Assembly: GCF_001641335.1 (NCBI RefSeq)
Contig: NZ_LVEM01000001.1
Span: 1,462,580-1,526,579 of the forward strand
Origin: Bradyrhizobium stylosanthis
GTDB taxonomy: Bacteria > Pseudomonadota > Alphaproteobacteria > Rhizobiales > Xanthobacteraceae
DNA: 64,000 bases
Direction: 5' to 3'
Position numbers and translations under genes: made by a program. The notes beneath the pieces are model-generated. The model was not told the origin of the DNA. It saw only the letters and a list, made by a program, of their open reading frames with translations, and did no database searches. Positions 55,466-64,000 of this stretch are shown one piece after another (position 1 is the stretch's first letter; each line of letters opens with the position of its first letter).

Positions 55466-56203
55466 TTACCGCAGGATCTGGCTCAGGAACAACTTGGTGC
55501 GGGCATGCTGCGGGCTGGCGAAGAACTCGTTCGGGGTGTTGGCCTCGATGATCTGGCCGGCGTCCATGAACACGACGCGGTTGGCGACCTCGCGGGCAAA
55601 ACCCATTTCGTGGGTGACGACCAGCATGGTCATGCCCTCTTCGGCGAGGTCGACCATGGTGTCGAGCACCTCCTTGACCATCTCGGGGTCGAGCGCCGAG
55701 GTCGGCTCGTCGAACAGCATCACCTTCGGGTTCATGGTCAGCGCGCGGGCGATCGCGACGCGCTGCTGCTGGCCGCCGGACATTTGGCCCGGGAACTTGT
55801 TGGCCTGGTGCGGGATCTTGACCCGCTCCAGGAATTTCATCGCGGTCGCCTCGGCATCCCGCTTGGGGATGTTGCGCACCCAGATCGGGGCCAGCGTGCA
55901 GTTGTCGAGCACCGTGAGGTGCGGGAACAGATTAAAGCTCTGGAACACCATGCCGACCTCGCGGCGCACGGCGTCGATGTGCTTGAGGTTCGGCCCGAGC
56001 TCGATGCCGTCGACGACGATCTCGCCCTCCTGGAACTCCTCCAGCGCGTTGATACAGCGGATCAGCGTCGACTTGCCGGAGCCCGAGGGGCCGCAGATCA
56101 CGATGCGCTCGCCCTTGCGGACCTCGAGGTCGATGTCGCGCAGGACGTGGAAGTCGCCGTACCATTTGTTCAGGCCGGTAATCTTGACGATGGGGTCGGA
56201 CAT
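55466..56203 (-). CDS. aapP: General L-amino acid ABC transporter ATP-binding protein AapP
   Basis: A 245-aa cytoplasmic ATPase that powers the Aap importer. Walker A is [14 protein letters not shown], the Q-loop [14 protein letters not shown], the signature [15 protein letters not shown], and Walker [15 protein letters not shown], with the switch His in VVTHEMGFA. The start [10 protein letters not shown] at 56203 has GAGG just upstream and is 11 bp after the aapM stop. It is the last gene of aapJQMP. Confidence 0.97.
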   Translation of the reverse strand: MSDPIVKITGLNKWYGDFHVLRDIDLEVRKGERIVICGPSGSGKSTLIRCINALEEFQEGEIVVDGIELGPNLKHIDAVRREVGMVFQSFNLFPHLTVLDNCTLAPIWVRNIPKRDAEATAMKFLERVKIPHQANKFPGQMSGGQQQRVAIARALTMNPKVMLFDEPTSALDPEMVKEVLDTMVDLAEEGMTMLVVTHEMGFAREVANRVVFMDAGQIIEANTPNEFFASPQHARTKLFLSQILR

Positions 56204-56214
56204 GATGGCCTCGA

Positions 56215-57720
56215 TCAGTTGCGACGGTGGGCGTTGAGGCGGTGCTCGACGAACAGCGAGTAGCGCGACATTCCAAAGCAGAACAGGAAATAGATGATAC
56301 CCGCAAAGGCAAAGCCGGTGAACAGCGTCGACGGCGCCGACCATTTCGGATCGGCGAACGAGGCCCGCAGCGATCCCAGCAGATCGAACAGCGCCACGAT
56401 CGAGACCAGCGAGGTGTCCTTGAACAGCGAGATGAAGCTGTTGACGAGGTTCGGGATGACGTGGCGCAGCGCCTGCGGCAGCACGATCAGCGAGGTCGTC
56501 TTCCACCAGGACAATCCGAGGGCTGCAGCGGCCTCGCCCTGCCCGCGCGGGATCGCGGCGAGCCCGCCGCGGACGTTCTCGGCCTGGTAGGCGCCGGTGA
56601 ACAGCGCGATGCCGATCAGGGCGCGGACGAGGCCGTCGACCGTGAAATTGCCCGGCAGGAACAGGGGCAGCATGTAGGTGGCGAAGAACAGCACGGTGAT
56701 CAGCGGCACGCCGCGCCAGAACTCGATGAAGGCGATCGAGAATATCCGGATCAGGGGGATGCTGGAGCGGCGGCCGAGCGCGAGCGCAATGCCGATCGGC
56801 AGCGAGGTGACGATGCCGGCCACGGAGACCACCAGCGTCACCAGAAGCCCGCCCCAGAGCCGCGTCTGCACGACGGACAGCCCGCCGTGGTCGAGCCCCA
56901 TCAGCTTGATCACGATCGCGATGGCGGCGAACGTGGCGAGGCTCCACGCCAGCGGACGCCATCCCGCGCGTACCCCGCCGCCCAACGCGAAAGCGATCAG
57001 GGACACGACGGCGGTCGTGATGGCGAAATCCGTCCAGACCGACTGGCCCGAGGCCTCGAGCTGGTCGCGCAGCCAGGTCAGCGGAAAGATCAGCCAGTAG
57101 ATCGCCTTGCCGACCAGAACGATGAGACTGCCGAGCACCCAAAGCAGCGGCGCGATCGCCGAGGTCTTGCTGAGATTGAGCAGGACCTGCCCGGCGCCGA
57201 TGATGCTGTCGTCGAACAATTGCAGCAGCCCGGCGGTCCAACTCAGGCCGAAGCCCGAGATGCCGCCGCCATGCAGCAGGAAGAATGCGACGACGGGAAA
57301 GGCGAAGAAGAACAGGCTGGCGTTGATCGCCTTCGCCGGCAGGCGCGGCACCAGCATCGGCACCAGCAGGACCGCGGCGAGCGCGAATGTGAGGTTGACG
57401 CGCCAGCGCTCGGCCTCGGGATAGAAGCCATAGATCAGTTGCGGCAGCTTGGCCTGGATGTACGGCCAGCAGGCACCGTTCTCGGTCAGGCACGCCGTGC
57501 GGTCCGTGCCGGTCCAGACCGCGTCCACGAACAGGAACTTGACGCTGGGAACGATGGTGAACCAGAGCAACAGGGCACTGACGATAGTGATCAGGATGTT
57601 GGTCGGCGAATTGAGCAGGCGCGTGCGCACGAGGCCGATGAAGCCCGTGGTCTTCACCGGCGCGGGACGCTCGGTGAGCAGATCCTGGCGGACATAGGCG
57701 GATGCGGTGATATCGCTCAT
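56215..57720 (-). CDS. aapM: General L-amino acid ABC transporter permease AapM
   Basis: A 501-aa inner-membrane permease. Its larger size relative to typical 220-aa permeases reflects extra N-terminal helices, characteristic of AapQ/AapM. The core BPD domain carries the EAA loop [20 protein letters not shown] with the downstream [20 protein letters not shown]. The N-terminal half has several membrane spans and a periplasmic segment with two Cys ([14 protein letters not shown]). The ATG at 57720 overlaps the aapQ stop in ATGA form. Order and overlaps match the rhizobial aap operon. Confidence 0.96.
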   Translation of the reverse strand: MSDITASAYVRQDLLTERPAPVKTTGFIGLVRTRLLNSPTNILITIVSALLLWFTIVPSVKFLFVDAVWTGTDRTACLTENGACWPYIQAKLPQLIYGFYPEAERWRVNLTFALAAVLLVPMLVPRLPAKAINASLFFFAFPVVAFFLLHGGGISGFGLSWTAGLLQLFDDSIIGAGQVLLNLSKTSAIAPLLWVLGSLIVLVGKAIYWLIFPLTWLRDQLEASGQSVWTDFAITTAVVSLIAFALGGGVRAGWRPLAWSLATFAAIAIVIKLMGLDHGGLSVVQTRLWGGLLVTLVVSVAGIVTSLPIGIALALGRRSSIPLIRIFSIAFIEFWRGVPLITVLFFATYMLPLFLPGNFTVDGLVRALIGIALFTGAYQAENVRGGLAAIPRGQGEAAAALGLSWWKTTSLIVLPQALRHVIPNLVNSFISLFKDTSLVSIVALFDLLGSLRASFADPKWSAPSTLFTGFAFAGIIYFLFCFGMSRYSLFVEHRLNAHRRN

Positions 57721-58922
57721 GCGCCCAGGCTCCGGCTGACGCGCCAACCGTAGACGCTCATGATCGCGCTGGTGAGCAGCGAGATCAAGAGATAGACGCC
57801 CATCGTCATCGCGATGATCTCGATCGCCTGCCCGGTCTGGCTCAGCGACGTGCCGGCCCATACCGACACGAGGTCAGGATAGCCGATCGCGACGGCCAGC
57901 GACGAATTCTTGGTGAGATTGAGATATTGGTTGGTCAGCGGCGGCACGATGACGCGCATCGCCTGCGGCACCACGATCAAGCGCAGCGTGGCGCCTCGGC
58001 TGAGGCCGAGCGAAGACCCCGCCTCCATCTGGCCCTTGTGCACCGACAGGATGCCGGCGCGCACGATCTCGGCGATGAAGGCGGCGGTGTAGGTCGACAG
58101 CGCCAGCGTCAGCGCCACGAACTCCGGAATGATGCGCGAGCCGCCCGCGAAATTGAACCCCTTGAGCTGCGGCAGTTCGAGTGTGAACGGCAAGCCGAAC
58201 ACCAGCATGGTGGCGAGCGGCAGGCCGAACAGCAGGCCCAGCACATAGGGCCAGATGCGGATCACCTGCCCGCGCTGGAACAGCGCGCGCCGCGCATGGA
58301 TCCGCAGCGCCAGCGAGGCCACGATACCGAGCGCCAGCACCGCGAGGAACGGCATCAGGCCGCTGCCGCCGATCGGCGCGGGGATGACGAGGCCGCGATT
58401 GCTGATGAAGGCGATTCCGAGCAGCGAAATGCTCTGCCGCGGATTGGGCAGCGCCGCCAGCACCGCGAGGTACCAGAACAGGATCTGGAACAGCAGCGGC
58501 AGGTTGCGGATGATCTCGACATAGATCTCGCCGACCCGCGACAGCAGCCAGTTCGGCGACAGCCGGCACAGCGCGACGACGAAACCGAGCACGGTGGCGA
58601 AGAAGATCCCCACCACCGACACCACGAGCGTGTTGAGGAGCCCGACCACGAACACGCGCAGGAACGTGTCCGAGCCGGTGTAGGGGATCAGGGTCTGGTT
58701 GACGTCGAAGCCGGCATTGTTCCGCAGGAAGCCGAAGCCGGCGGCGATGTGCTGGTTCTCGAGGTTGGCGCGGGCATTGGAGACGATTTCATAGCCGATC
58801 CAGCCCAGGATCGCCGCGAAGGCAAACTGGACGGCAACGCCGTTCCAGCCGGCCTTGCCGCCCAGAATGCGCCTGATCTTCAGCGCGATCTGGGCCGGCG
58901 GTTTTCGAGCCTCGGTGCTCAT
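57717..58922 (-). CDS. aapQ: General L-amino acid ABC transporter permease AapQ
   Basis: A 401-aa inner-membrane permease, partner of AapM. It has an extended N-terminal helix ([19 protein letters not shown]), the conserved core [40 protein letters not shown], and the EAA loop [20 protein letters not shown]. It starts at 58922, 26 bp after the aapJ stop. Its stop overlaps the aapM ATG. Confidence 0.96.
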   Translation of the reverse strand: MSTEARKPPAQIALKIRRILGGKAGWNGVAVQFAFAAILGWIGYEIVSNARANLENQHIAAGFGFLRNNAGFDVNQTLIPYTGSDTFLRVFVVGLLNTLVVSVVGIFFATVLGFVVALCRLSPNWLLSRVGEIYVEIIRNLPLLFQILFWYLAVLAALPNPRQSISLLGIAFISNRGLVIPAPIGGSGLMPFLAVLALGIVASLALRIHARRALFQRGQVIRIWPYVLGLLFGLPLATMLVFGLPFTLELPQLKGFNFAGGSRIIPEFVALTLALSTYTAAFIAEIVRAGILSVHKGQMEAGSSLGLSRGATLRLIVVPQAMRVIVPPLTNQYLNLTKNSSLAVAIGYPDLVSVWAGTSLSQTGQAIEIIAMTMGVYLLISLLTSAIMSVYGWRVSRSLGA

Positions 58923-58948
58923 CGCCGCGAGCTGCTGATCAGGAGCGA

Positions 58949-59965
58949 TCAGCGGATCGGGGGCGCGTACTGGAGACCGCCCTTGTTCCAGAGATTGTTG
59001 AGACCGCGGTTGATGGCGAGCGGCGAGCCGGCGCCGACATTGCGGTCAAACACCTCGCCGTAATTGCCGACCGCCTTCACGATCCGCACCACCCAGTCCT
59101 TGGTCAGGCCGAGCTGTTCGCCGAAATTGCCGTCGGTGCCGAGCACGCGCTTCAGCTCCGGGCTTTCAAGCTTGGCCTTCTCGTCGACGTTCTTCGAGGT
59201 GATGCCGAGCTCTTCGGCGGTGACCATCGCAAACAGCGTCCATTTCACGATGTCGAACCACTGGTCGTCGCCGTGGCGCACCATCGGGCCGAGCGGCTCC
59301 TTCGAGATGATCTCGGGGAGCACCATGTGGTCGTTGGGATTGGCGAGCTTGAGGCGGTTGGCGTAGAGGCCGGACTGGTCGGTGGTGAAGACGTCGCAGC
59401 GGCCGGCCTCATAGGCCTTGACGGTCTCGTCGTTGGTGCCGAACGCGATCACCTCGTACTTCATGTTGTTGGCCTTGAAGTAGTCGGCGAGGTTCTGCTC
59501 CGTGGTCGTGCCGGTCTGCACGCAGACCGAGGCGCTGTTCAGTTCCAACGCCGAATTCACCTTGAGCGACTTCTTCACCATGAAGCCCTGCCCGTCGTAA
59601 TAGGTCACGCCGGTGAAATTGGCGCCGAGCGAGGTGTCGCGCGAGATGGTCCACGTGGTGTTGCGCGACAGCACGTCGATTTCGCCGGACTGCAGTGCGG
59701 TGAAGCGGTCCTTGGCCGAGGTCGGCACGTACTTGACCTTGGACGGGTCGTTGAAGATGGCGGCCGCGATGGCACGGCAGACGTCGACGTCGAGGCCGGT
59801 CCAGTTGCCCTTGTCGTCGGGCGAGGAGAAACCCGGCAGGCCCTGGCTGACGCCGCAGGAGAGCGTGCCCCGATCCTTGATCGTCTTGAGCGTTTGCGCA
59901 TCGGCAGCCTGGGCGGACAGGCCGGCGGCGAGAGCGAGGGTAAGAGCCAAGGTTACGCGTTTCAT
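58949..59965 (-). CDS. aapJ: General L-amino acid-binding periplasmic protein AapJ
   Basis: A 338-aa exported binding protein that captures a broad range of L-amino acids. The signal peptide is about 23 residues (VTLALTLALAAGLSAQAA). The family-3 motif is WTGLDVDVCRAIAAAIFN and the ligand-cleft regions are GEIDVLSRNTTWTISRDT and CDVFTTDQSGLYANRLKLAN. Length and order (JQMP) match the rhizobial Aap system. In rhizobia aap is under nitrogen (Ntr) control; the 382-bp gap upstream, shared with metC, must hold that control region. Confidence 0.96.
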   Translation of the reverse strand: MKRVTLALTLALAAGLSAQAADAQTLKTIKDRGTLSCGVSQGLPGFSSPDDKGNWTGLDVDVCRAIAAAIFNDPSKVKYVPTSAKDRFTALQSGEIDVLSRNTTWTISRDTSLGANFTGVTYYDGQGFMVKKSLKVNSALELNSASVCVQTGTTTEQNLADYFKANNMKYEVIAFGTNDETVKAYEAGRCDVFTTDQSGLYANRLKLANPNDHMVLPEIISKEPLGPMVRHGDDQWFDIVKWTLFAMVTAEELGITSKNVDEKAKLESPELKRVLGTDGNFGEQLGLTKDWVVRIVKAVGNYGEVFDRNVGAGSPLAINRGLNNLWNKGGLQYAPPIR

Positions 59966-60347
59966 GGGCTAAAGGCCTTTCAAGGTCGTCTCAAGGTCAG
60001 GAATGTTGTCTTTGGGATCGTCTCTGCCGGGGGGTAGCCTTGCAAGAGTCATGCTGGGAAGCCTTGCCGAACACCCGCCGATATCGGGAGGCCATACCTT
60101 AATCCACGCCGGTCGCGCCCGCATCTTTGGCTGTGGCGCAAGGTCCGGTCAAACGATGGATCGAAGGTCGCGCAGGCCCCTCAACATGCAGCGACTGAAT
60201 AGCACCTGCGCATCACAGAACGACTGGCGAGCCGGGTCAAGGGGTTGACGGGAGTCTTCTGTGTTCTGTTATTAACGCGAGCGGCCTTTCGGCCGGCCTG
60301 CCAGGCGCAAGGCGCCCCGGCGGAAACGCGGTTTTGAAAGCAGACGC
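59966..60347. promoter_or_regulatory. Divergent promoter region of aapJ and metC
   Basis: No gene. On the plus strand TTGACG (60245-60250) and TTATTA (60269-60274), 18 bp apart, make a plausible sigma-70-type promoter for metC. The metC leader holds two hairpins, GGCC-TTTC-GGCC (60283-60294) and GGCGC-AAG-GCGCC (60304-60316). On the aapJ side a TTGC box is seen at 60042-60045 on the minus strand, but its -24 partner is poor. Regulation cannot be fixed from sequence. Confidence 0.45.
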
Positions 60348-61532
60348 ATGGATTCCTCTCACCCCTCCCAGCAGCAGGCCGAGACCCGGCTGGTCACCTC
60401 CGGCCGCGACACCAAGGCGCAGAAGGGGTTCGTCAATCCGCCGGTGTTCCACGGCTCGACCGTGCTGTATCCGACCGCCGAGGACCTCCATGCCCATCGC
60501 GGCGAGTTCACCTATGGCCGGCACGGCACCCCCACGACCAGGGCGTTCCAGGACACGCTGATGGCCCTGGAGGGGCCGCAATGCGCCGGCGTCGGCATCG
60601 TGCCGTCGGGGCTGTCGGCGATCTCGACCACCCTGCTCTCGGTGCTCAAGGCCGGCGACCATATCCTGGTCGCCGACAACATCTACCGGCCGTCGCGCAA
60701 TTTCTGCAACGGCATGCTGACCCGCTTTGGCGTCGAGACCACCTATTTCGATCCGCTGATCGGCGCCGGCATCGAAAAGCTCTTCAAGCCCAACACCCGT
60801 GCGGTGCTGGTGGAGGCGCCCGGCTCGCAATCCTTCGAGATGCCCGACATCCGCGCCATCGCCGAGGTCGCGCATGCGAAGGGCGCGCTCGTCATCGACG
60901 ACAACACCTGGGCGACGCCGCTCTATCACCGCTCGCTCGAGCAGGGTGTCGACATCAGCATGCAGGCCGCCACCAAGTATATCGGCGGCCACTCCGACAT
61001 CATGTTCGGCACCATCTCGGCCAACGCCAAGGCCTGGCCGCAGATCGCCGAGGGCATCCGCCTGCTCGGTGTCTGCGCCGGCCCCGACGACGTCTTCCTG
61101 GCGCTGCGCGGCCTGCGCACGCTGTCGGTTCGGCTCGCACAGCACCATCGCTCCGGGTTCGACATGGCGCGCTGGCTGGCGGGGCGTCCCGAGGTCGCGC
61201 GTGTGCTGCATCCGGGATTGGAGACAGATCCCGGCCACGCGATCTGGAAGCGCGACTTCACCGGCGCCTCGGGCCTGTTCAGCATCGTCCTGAAGCCGGC
61301 GCCGCAGCAGGCGGTCGACACCATGCTCAACACGCTCAAGCTGTTCGGCATGGGATTCTCCTGGGGCGGCTTCGAGAGCCTCGCGATTCCCTTCGACTGC
61401 AACGACTATCGCACCGCGACCAAATGGGCGCCGGGCGGCCCGACGCTGCGACTCCATATCGGCCTCGAGAGCGTCGACGATCTCAAGGCGGATCTCGATC
61501 GCGGCTTCGCTGCTCTCAAGACGGCGATGTGA
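60348..61532 (+). CDS. metC: Cystathionine beta-lyase (MetC family, PLP)
   Basis: Cys/Met-metabolism PLP enzyme, 394 aa. It is expected to split cystathionine to homocysteine, pyruvate and ammonia. Conserved regions are the N-terminal NPPVFHGSTVLYPTAEDL, YGRHGTPTTRAFQDTLMALE, the cofactor strip VPSGLSAISTTLLSVLKAGD, and the active-site Lys in QAATKYIGGHSDIMFGTI. The C-terminal FGMGFSWGGFESLAIPF is typical for MetC in contrast to the gamma-synthase. The start MDSSHPSQQQ at 60348 has only a weak ribosome site. Convergent with the beta-propeller gene, 12 bp apart. Confidence 0.93.
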   Translation: MDSSHPSQQQAETRLVTSGRDTKAQKGFVNPPVFHGSTVLYPTAEDLHAHRGEFTYGRHGTPTTRAFQDTLMALEGPQCAGVGIVPSGLSAISTTLLSVLKAGDHILVADNIYRPSRNFCNGMLTRFGVETTYFDPLIGAGIEKLFKPNTRAVLVEAPGSQSFEMPDIRAIAEVAHAKGALVIDDNTWATPLYHRSLEQGVDISMQAATKYIGGHSDIMFGTISANAKAWPQIAEGIRLLGVCAGPDDVFLALRGLRTLSVRLAQHHRSGFDMARWLAGRPEVARVLHPGLETDPGHAIWKRDFTGASGLFSIVLKPAPQQAVDTMLNTLKLFGMGFSWGGFESLAIPFDCNDYRTATKWAPGGPTLRLHIGLESVDDLKADLDRGFAALKTAM

Positions 61533-61544
61533 GCTCGATCGGCC

Positions 61545-62618
61545 TCACGTCGCATTCAATGCCGGAAGATCAAAATCCAGCACGGTGATGGTGTCGCCTT
61601 TGGCGATCGCGAAGCGGCCGCCAGAGGGATCGAACGCCATGACGGGCGGTATCGCGTCGCCGCTCAGGCCCCAAATGATGCTGCCGTCCTGACGGCCGGA
61701 GGAGAGTTCGGTCCAGGCATGGACGACAGTGCCGGTCGAAAGCTCTATCAGCTTCGGATGCCGGTACAGGGACAACACGTGGCACTTCCCGAGCGGCAAG
61801 ATCGTTCCAGGCTGCTCGTCCATTTTGAAGGCCCGCAGGCAGGTTCGGCTCGCGACATTGTAGACGGCGAGCCCACACGGATGCAGGCGCGGTTCCCGGT
61901 CGTCCTCGATGCTTTCCTGCTCGGGCTCGGCTGAGGCCGCCACCGCAAGGCGATCATCGTCGAGCCAGCAGGCCGAACTCTCCTCGACCAGACCTGGATT
62001 GAATGATGCACTGAGTTCATGGCGGCCATCGAGGTGACAGGGGTCCGCGATGGCTTGCGCGACGTCGTAGCACACCGCGAGACTGAGCGGATGCCACAGC
62101 CACCCGGCACTGAGCAGACGCCTTCCGTCAGGGCTCGCGCTTAGCCGCGAATGGAAAAAATCAGACGGCTTGCGCTCGACCGATGCCGTGAGCGGCCGGC
62201 CTGTTTCGGCCTCCTCCAGTTCGAGGCGGCAATAGTTTCCGGGACAATGTGCCAGCAAGAGCCGGCCGTCCGGAGCGTTGAACAGGGCAACAGGGAATTC
62301 GTAGGCGTCTGCGAAGTAGTAGCTACGGTCCAGCTCACGAACAATCCGTCCGTCGCGAAGCAGGAGCCCCTTCGTGCCCAGTCGCTCGTAGATCACGACA
62401 AAGCGGCCATCCGGCGACGCCGTGGCGGCGTCGAACCGATAGCCGAATTTCACGATCGCGCGCTTTTCCCCACCGTCGACCGTGAATGCGCGCCCGCCGC
62501 TGACCCAGTCCACGAGCTCATCGCCGCGCCAACAGAGCGAGCGTACATCGGACGCGCTGAAACGGGATTGCTTGAAGAGGGCCATTGAGATTCGCAGGCT
62601 ATCGAGAGCCGGTATCAT
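61545..62618 (-). CDS. Hypothetical beta-propeller-like protein, 357 aa
   Basis: Cytoplasmic (no signal peptide) protein with repeated strand-turn-strand patterns of about 40-50 residues ending in W/F or V-[LI]-[LF]: ASPDGRFVVIYERLG, ASPDGRRLLSAGWLWH, WLDDDRLAVAASAE, FDPSGGRFAIAKGD. This SPDG periodicity is typical of WD40/YVTN propellers. The start is uncertain: 62618 is taken, but GTG 62630 or ATG 62585 (MALFKQSRFS) are possible. I cannot assign a function; it stands between metC and the Na/Pi transporter with no clear partner. Confidence 0.7.
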   Translation of the reverse strand: MIPALDSLRISMALFKQSRFSASDVRSLCWRGDELVDWVSGGRAFTVDGGEKRAIVKFGYRFDAATASPDGRFVVIYERLGTKGLLLRDGRIVRELDRSYYFADAYEFPVALFNAPDGRLLLAHCPGNYCRLELEEAETGRPLTASVERKPSDFFHSRLSASPDGRRLLSAGWLWHPLSLAVCYDVAQAIADPCHLDGRHELSASFNPGLVEESSACWLDDDRLAVAASAEPEQESIEDDREPRLHPCGLAVYNVASRTCLRAFKMDEQPGTILPLGKCHVLSLYRHPKLIELSTGTVVHAWTELSSGRQDGSIIWGLSGDAIPPVMAFDPSGGRFAIAKGDTITVLDFDLPALNAT

Positions 62619-62835
62619 AGGTTTGACCACGCTCTTGCGATACCCGGCAGCGCAACTCGACCCGAGCGCCGCCGGGAGAATGCCCTGAAGGCAGCAATGT
62701 GAGCCTGCTCACAAGGCATCGCGCTGCGGGAACGAGCAGTCCGCGCAAACGTTAACGCCGATGCACCAACAAATGGTTTGATCCCCAAGCATTTGGCGCT
62801 AGCCTCACCAATCGACTCCAATCCGGACACGGAGC

Positions 62836-64000
62836 ATGGGAACGTTGGTTCTGCTCGATCTGATGGGCGGCGTTGCGCTGCTGCTGTGGGGCCTGCACAT
62901 GGTCCACAGCGGGATTCTGCGCGCGTTCGGTCCCGACCTGCGGCGGCTGCTCGGCAAGGCGCTGGGCAACCGCATCAGTGCGTTTGCGGCAGGCCTCGGC
63001 CTCACCGCGCTGCTCCAGAGCAGCACAGCGACGGCACTGATCACTTCGTCGTTCGCGGCCGAGGGCCTCGTCAGCCTCGCAGCCGCGCTCGCGATCATGC
63101 TGGGCGCCAATGTCGGCACCACGCTGATCGTGCAGGTGCTTTCGTTCAACATCGCGGCTGTCGCGCCCGTCCTGTTCGTGCTCGGCCTCGTCGCCTTCCG
63201 CTCCGGACCGCGCTCCCGGATCAAGGACATCGGCCGCGTCTGCATCGGCCTCGGCCTGATGCTGCTGTCGCTGCACATCCTGCTCGACACGCTGGCGCCG
63301 GCGGAGAACGCACCCGGCATGCGCGTCGTGATGGCGGCGATAACAGGCGATCCCGTGCTATGCATCCTCATCGCCGCGCTCGTCACCTGGGCGGTGCATT
63401 CGAGCGTCGCCAGCGTGCTGCTGATCATGTCGCTGGCCTATTCGCAGTTCATCACACCGTATGCCGCGCTGGCCCTGGTGCTCGGGGCCAATCTCGGCAG
63501 CGCCATCAATCCCGTGTTCGAAGGCGCACGGCGCGACGATCCCGCAAGCTACCGCCTTCCGGTCGGCAATCTCGTCAACCGCGTGGTCGGGATCGCCCTC
63601 GTCATGCCGTTCCTGGGCGTGATCGCCGCGCACATGCACGCCTGGCAGCCGGATCTGGCGAAGATGACGGCCGCGTTCCACATCGCCTTCAACGCCGGAA
63701 CCGCGATCATCTTCATCGGCCTGCTCGACACCATGTCGCGCCTGCTTACCCGCCTTCTGCCCGACCGCGTGCAGGAGGCCGATCCAGGCCGACCGCGCTA
63801 TCTCGACGAGACCGCGCTGGAGACGCCGTCACTGGCGCTGGCCGACGCCGCCCGCGAGGTGCTGCGCATGGGCGATCTCGTCGAGGTCATGCTGCGCAAG
63901 GTGATGACAGCGATGATGACCGGTGACCGGGCGCTGGTCGATCAGGTCTCGAAGACGGACAACATCGTCGATGGTCTCGACGAGGCGATCAAGCTCTACG
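62836..64000 (+). CDS. Na/Pi cotransporter family protein with PhoU-like tail (runs off the window)
   Basis: Inner-membrane sodium-phosphate symporter of the NptA/PNaS type; 388 codons are visible, with the 3' end outside the window. Two QSS repeats mark the family: LGLTALLQSSTATALITSSF (residues about 50-70) and the second HSSVASVLLIMSLAYSQF (about 195-215), each followed by LGANVGTT or LGANLGSA. Eight or so membrane helices precede a PhoU-like cytoplasmic region beginning near DAAREVLRMGDLVEVMLRKV. The ATG at 62836 has GGAG almost adjacent, an unusually short spacing; no better start was found upstream. Confidence 0.92.
   Translation, partial: MGTLVLLDLMGGVALLLWGLHMVHSGILRAFGPDLRRLLGKALGNRISAFAAGLGLTALLQSSTATALITSSFAAEGLVSLAAALAIMLGANVGTTLIVQVLSFNIAAVAPVLFVLGLVAFRSGPRSRIKDIGRVCIGLGLMLLSLHILLDTLAPAENAPGMRVVMAAITGDPVLCILIAALVTWAVHSSVASVLLIMSLAYSQFITPYAALALVLGANLGSAINPVFEGARRDDPASYRLPVGNLVNRVVGIALVMPFLGVIAAHMHAWQPDLAKMTAAFHIAFNAGTAIIFIGLLDTMSRLLTRLLPDRVQEADPGRPRYLDETALETPSLALADAAREVLRMGDLVEVMLRKVMTAMMTGDRALVDQVSKTDNIVDGLDEAIKLY

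Noticed and set aside
60042..60056. Possible sigma-54 (-24/-12) promoter for aapJ: CAGCATG-N4-TTGC on the minus strand
   Set aside because: The essential GG of the -24 box is AG and the T is C; too weak to call, although aap is Ntr-controlled in other rhizobia.

Overview
The window is chromosomal DNA of a high-GC alphaproteobacterium, almost certainly Bradyrhizobium or a close relative. The evidence is the dusB(nifR3)-ntrB-ntrC order, the fused IspDF, a PopZ-type protein, aapJQMP, and several families of palindromic intergenic repeats that I associate from memory with bradyrhizobial genomes. No database search was possible, so all family calls come from motifs, lengths, gene order and recognition of the proteins.

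Layout. 1-3544 (minus): dusB-ntrB-ntrC, nitrogen regulation, with ntrC cut by the window edge. 3792-5585 (plus): ispDF and a CinA C-terminal-domain protein. 5697-6774 (minus): an MscS channel and a 64-aa helix-turn-helix protein. 6982-7520: one copy of a ~540-bp repeat. 7757-12924 (plus): a respiratory cluster made of a diheme cytochrome c, a triheme cytochrome c, a 58-residue membrane subunit, and subunits II and I of a ba3-like oxidase followed by a second diheme cytochrome. 13066-22276: housekeeping genes (RatA/COQ10 family, lipA, alkyladenine glycosylase, valS, PopZ-like, tolC, a divergent Pcm homologue, a small protein, tRNA-Asn). 22477-26606 (minus): a secreted protein, then an envelope-stress set of flotillin, YqiJ-like protein and an unusual protein whose N-terminal 162 residues resemble the N-terminal part of IS605 TnpB and whose C-terminal 222 residues look like PspA. 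26639-27774: a repeat mosaic with the inverted second copy of the 540-bp repeat. 27775-34471 (minus): an amide operon with a binding protein, a permease-ATPase fusion, an acetamidase/formamidase, an AraC regulator fused to a second acetamidase/formamidase, and RidA. 34914-36944: small proteins, tRNA-Cys and a DTW-domain protein. 36982-46158 (minus): a four-gene RND efflux operon. 46825-48406: cysteine synthase and a DUF805 protein. 48531-55369 (minus): three tandem TPR-GT41 (SPINDLY/OGT-like) glycosyltransferases, each exactly 745 codons and each starting at TTG. 55466-59965 (minus): aapJQMP. 60348-64000: metC, a beta-propeller-like hypothetical protein and the start of a Na/Pi cotransporter.

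Themes. Nitrogen acquisition recurs: NtrBC, the general amino-acid transporter Aap, and an amide uptake and hydrolysis operon. Respiratory flexibility (ba3-type oxidase), envelope homeostasis (PspA/flotillin, MscS, RND pump, TolC) and protein glycosylation make up the rest.

Most novel candidates: (i) the TnpB-like/PspA-like fusion, with a strong internal ribosome binding site that would also release a standard 222-aa PspA; (ii) the AraC-acetamidase fusion beside a free-standing paralogue; (iii) the triplicated 745-aa glycosyltransferases; (iv) the pair of ~540-bp inverted repeats 20 kb apart.
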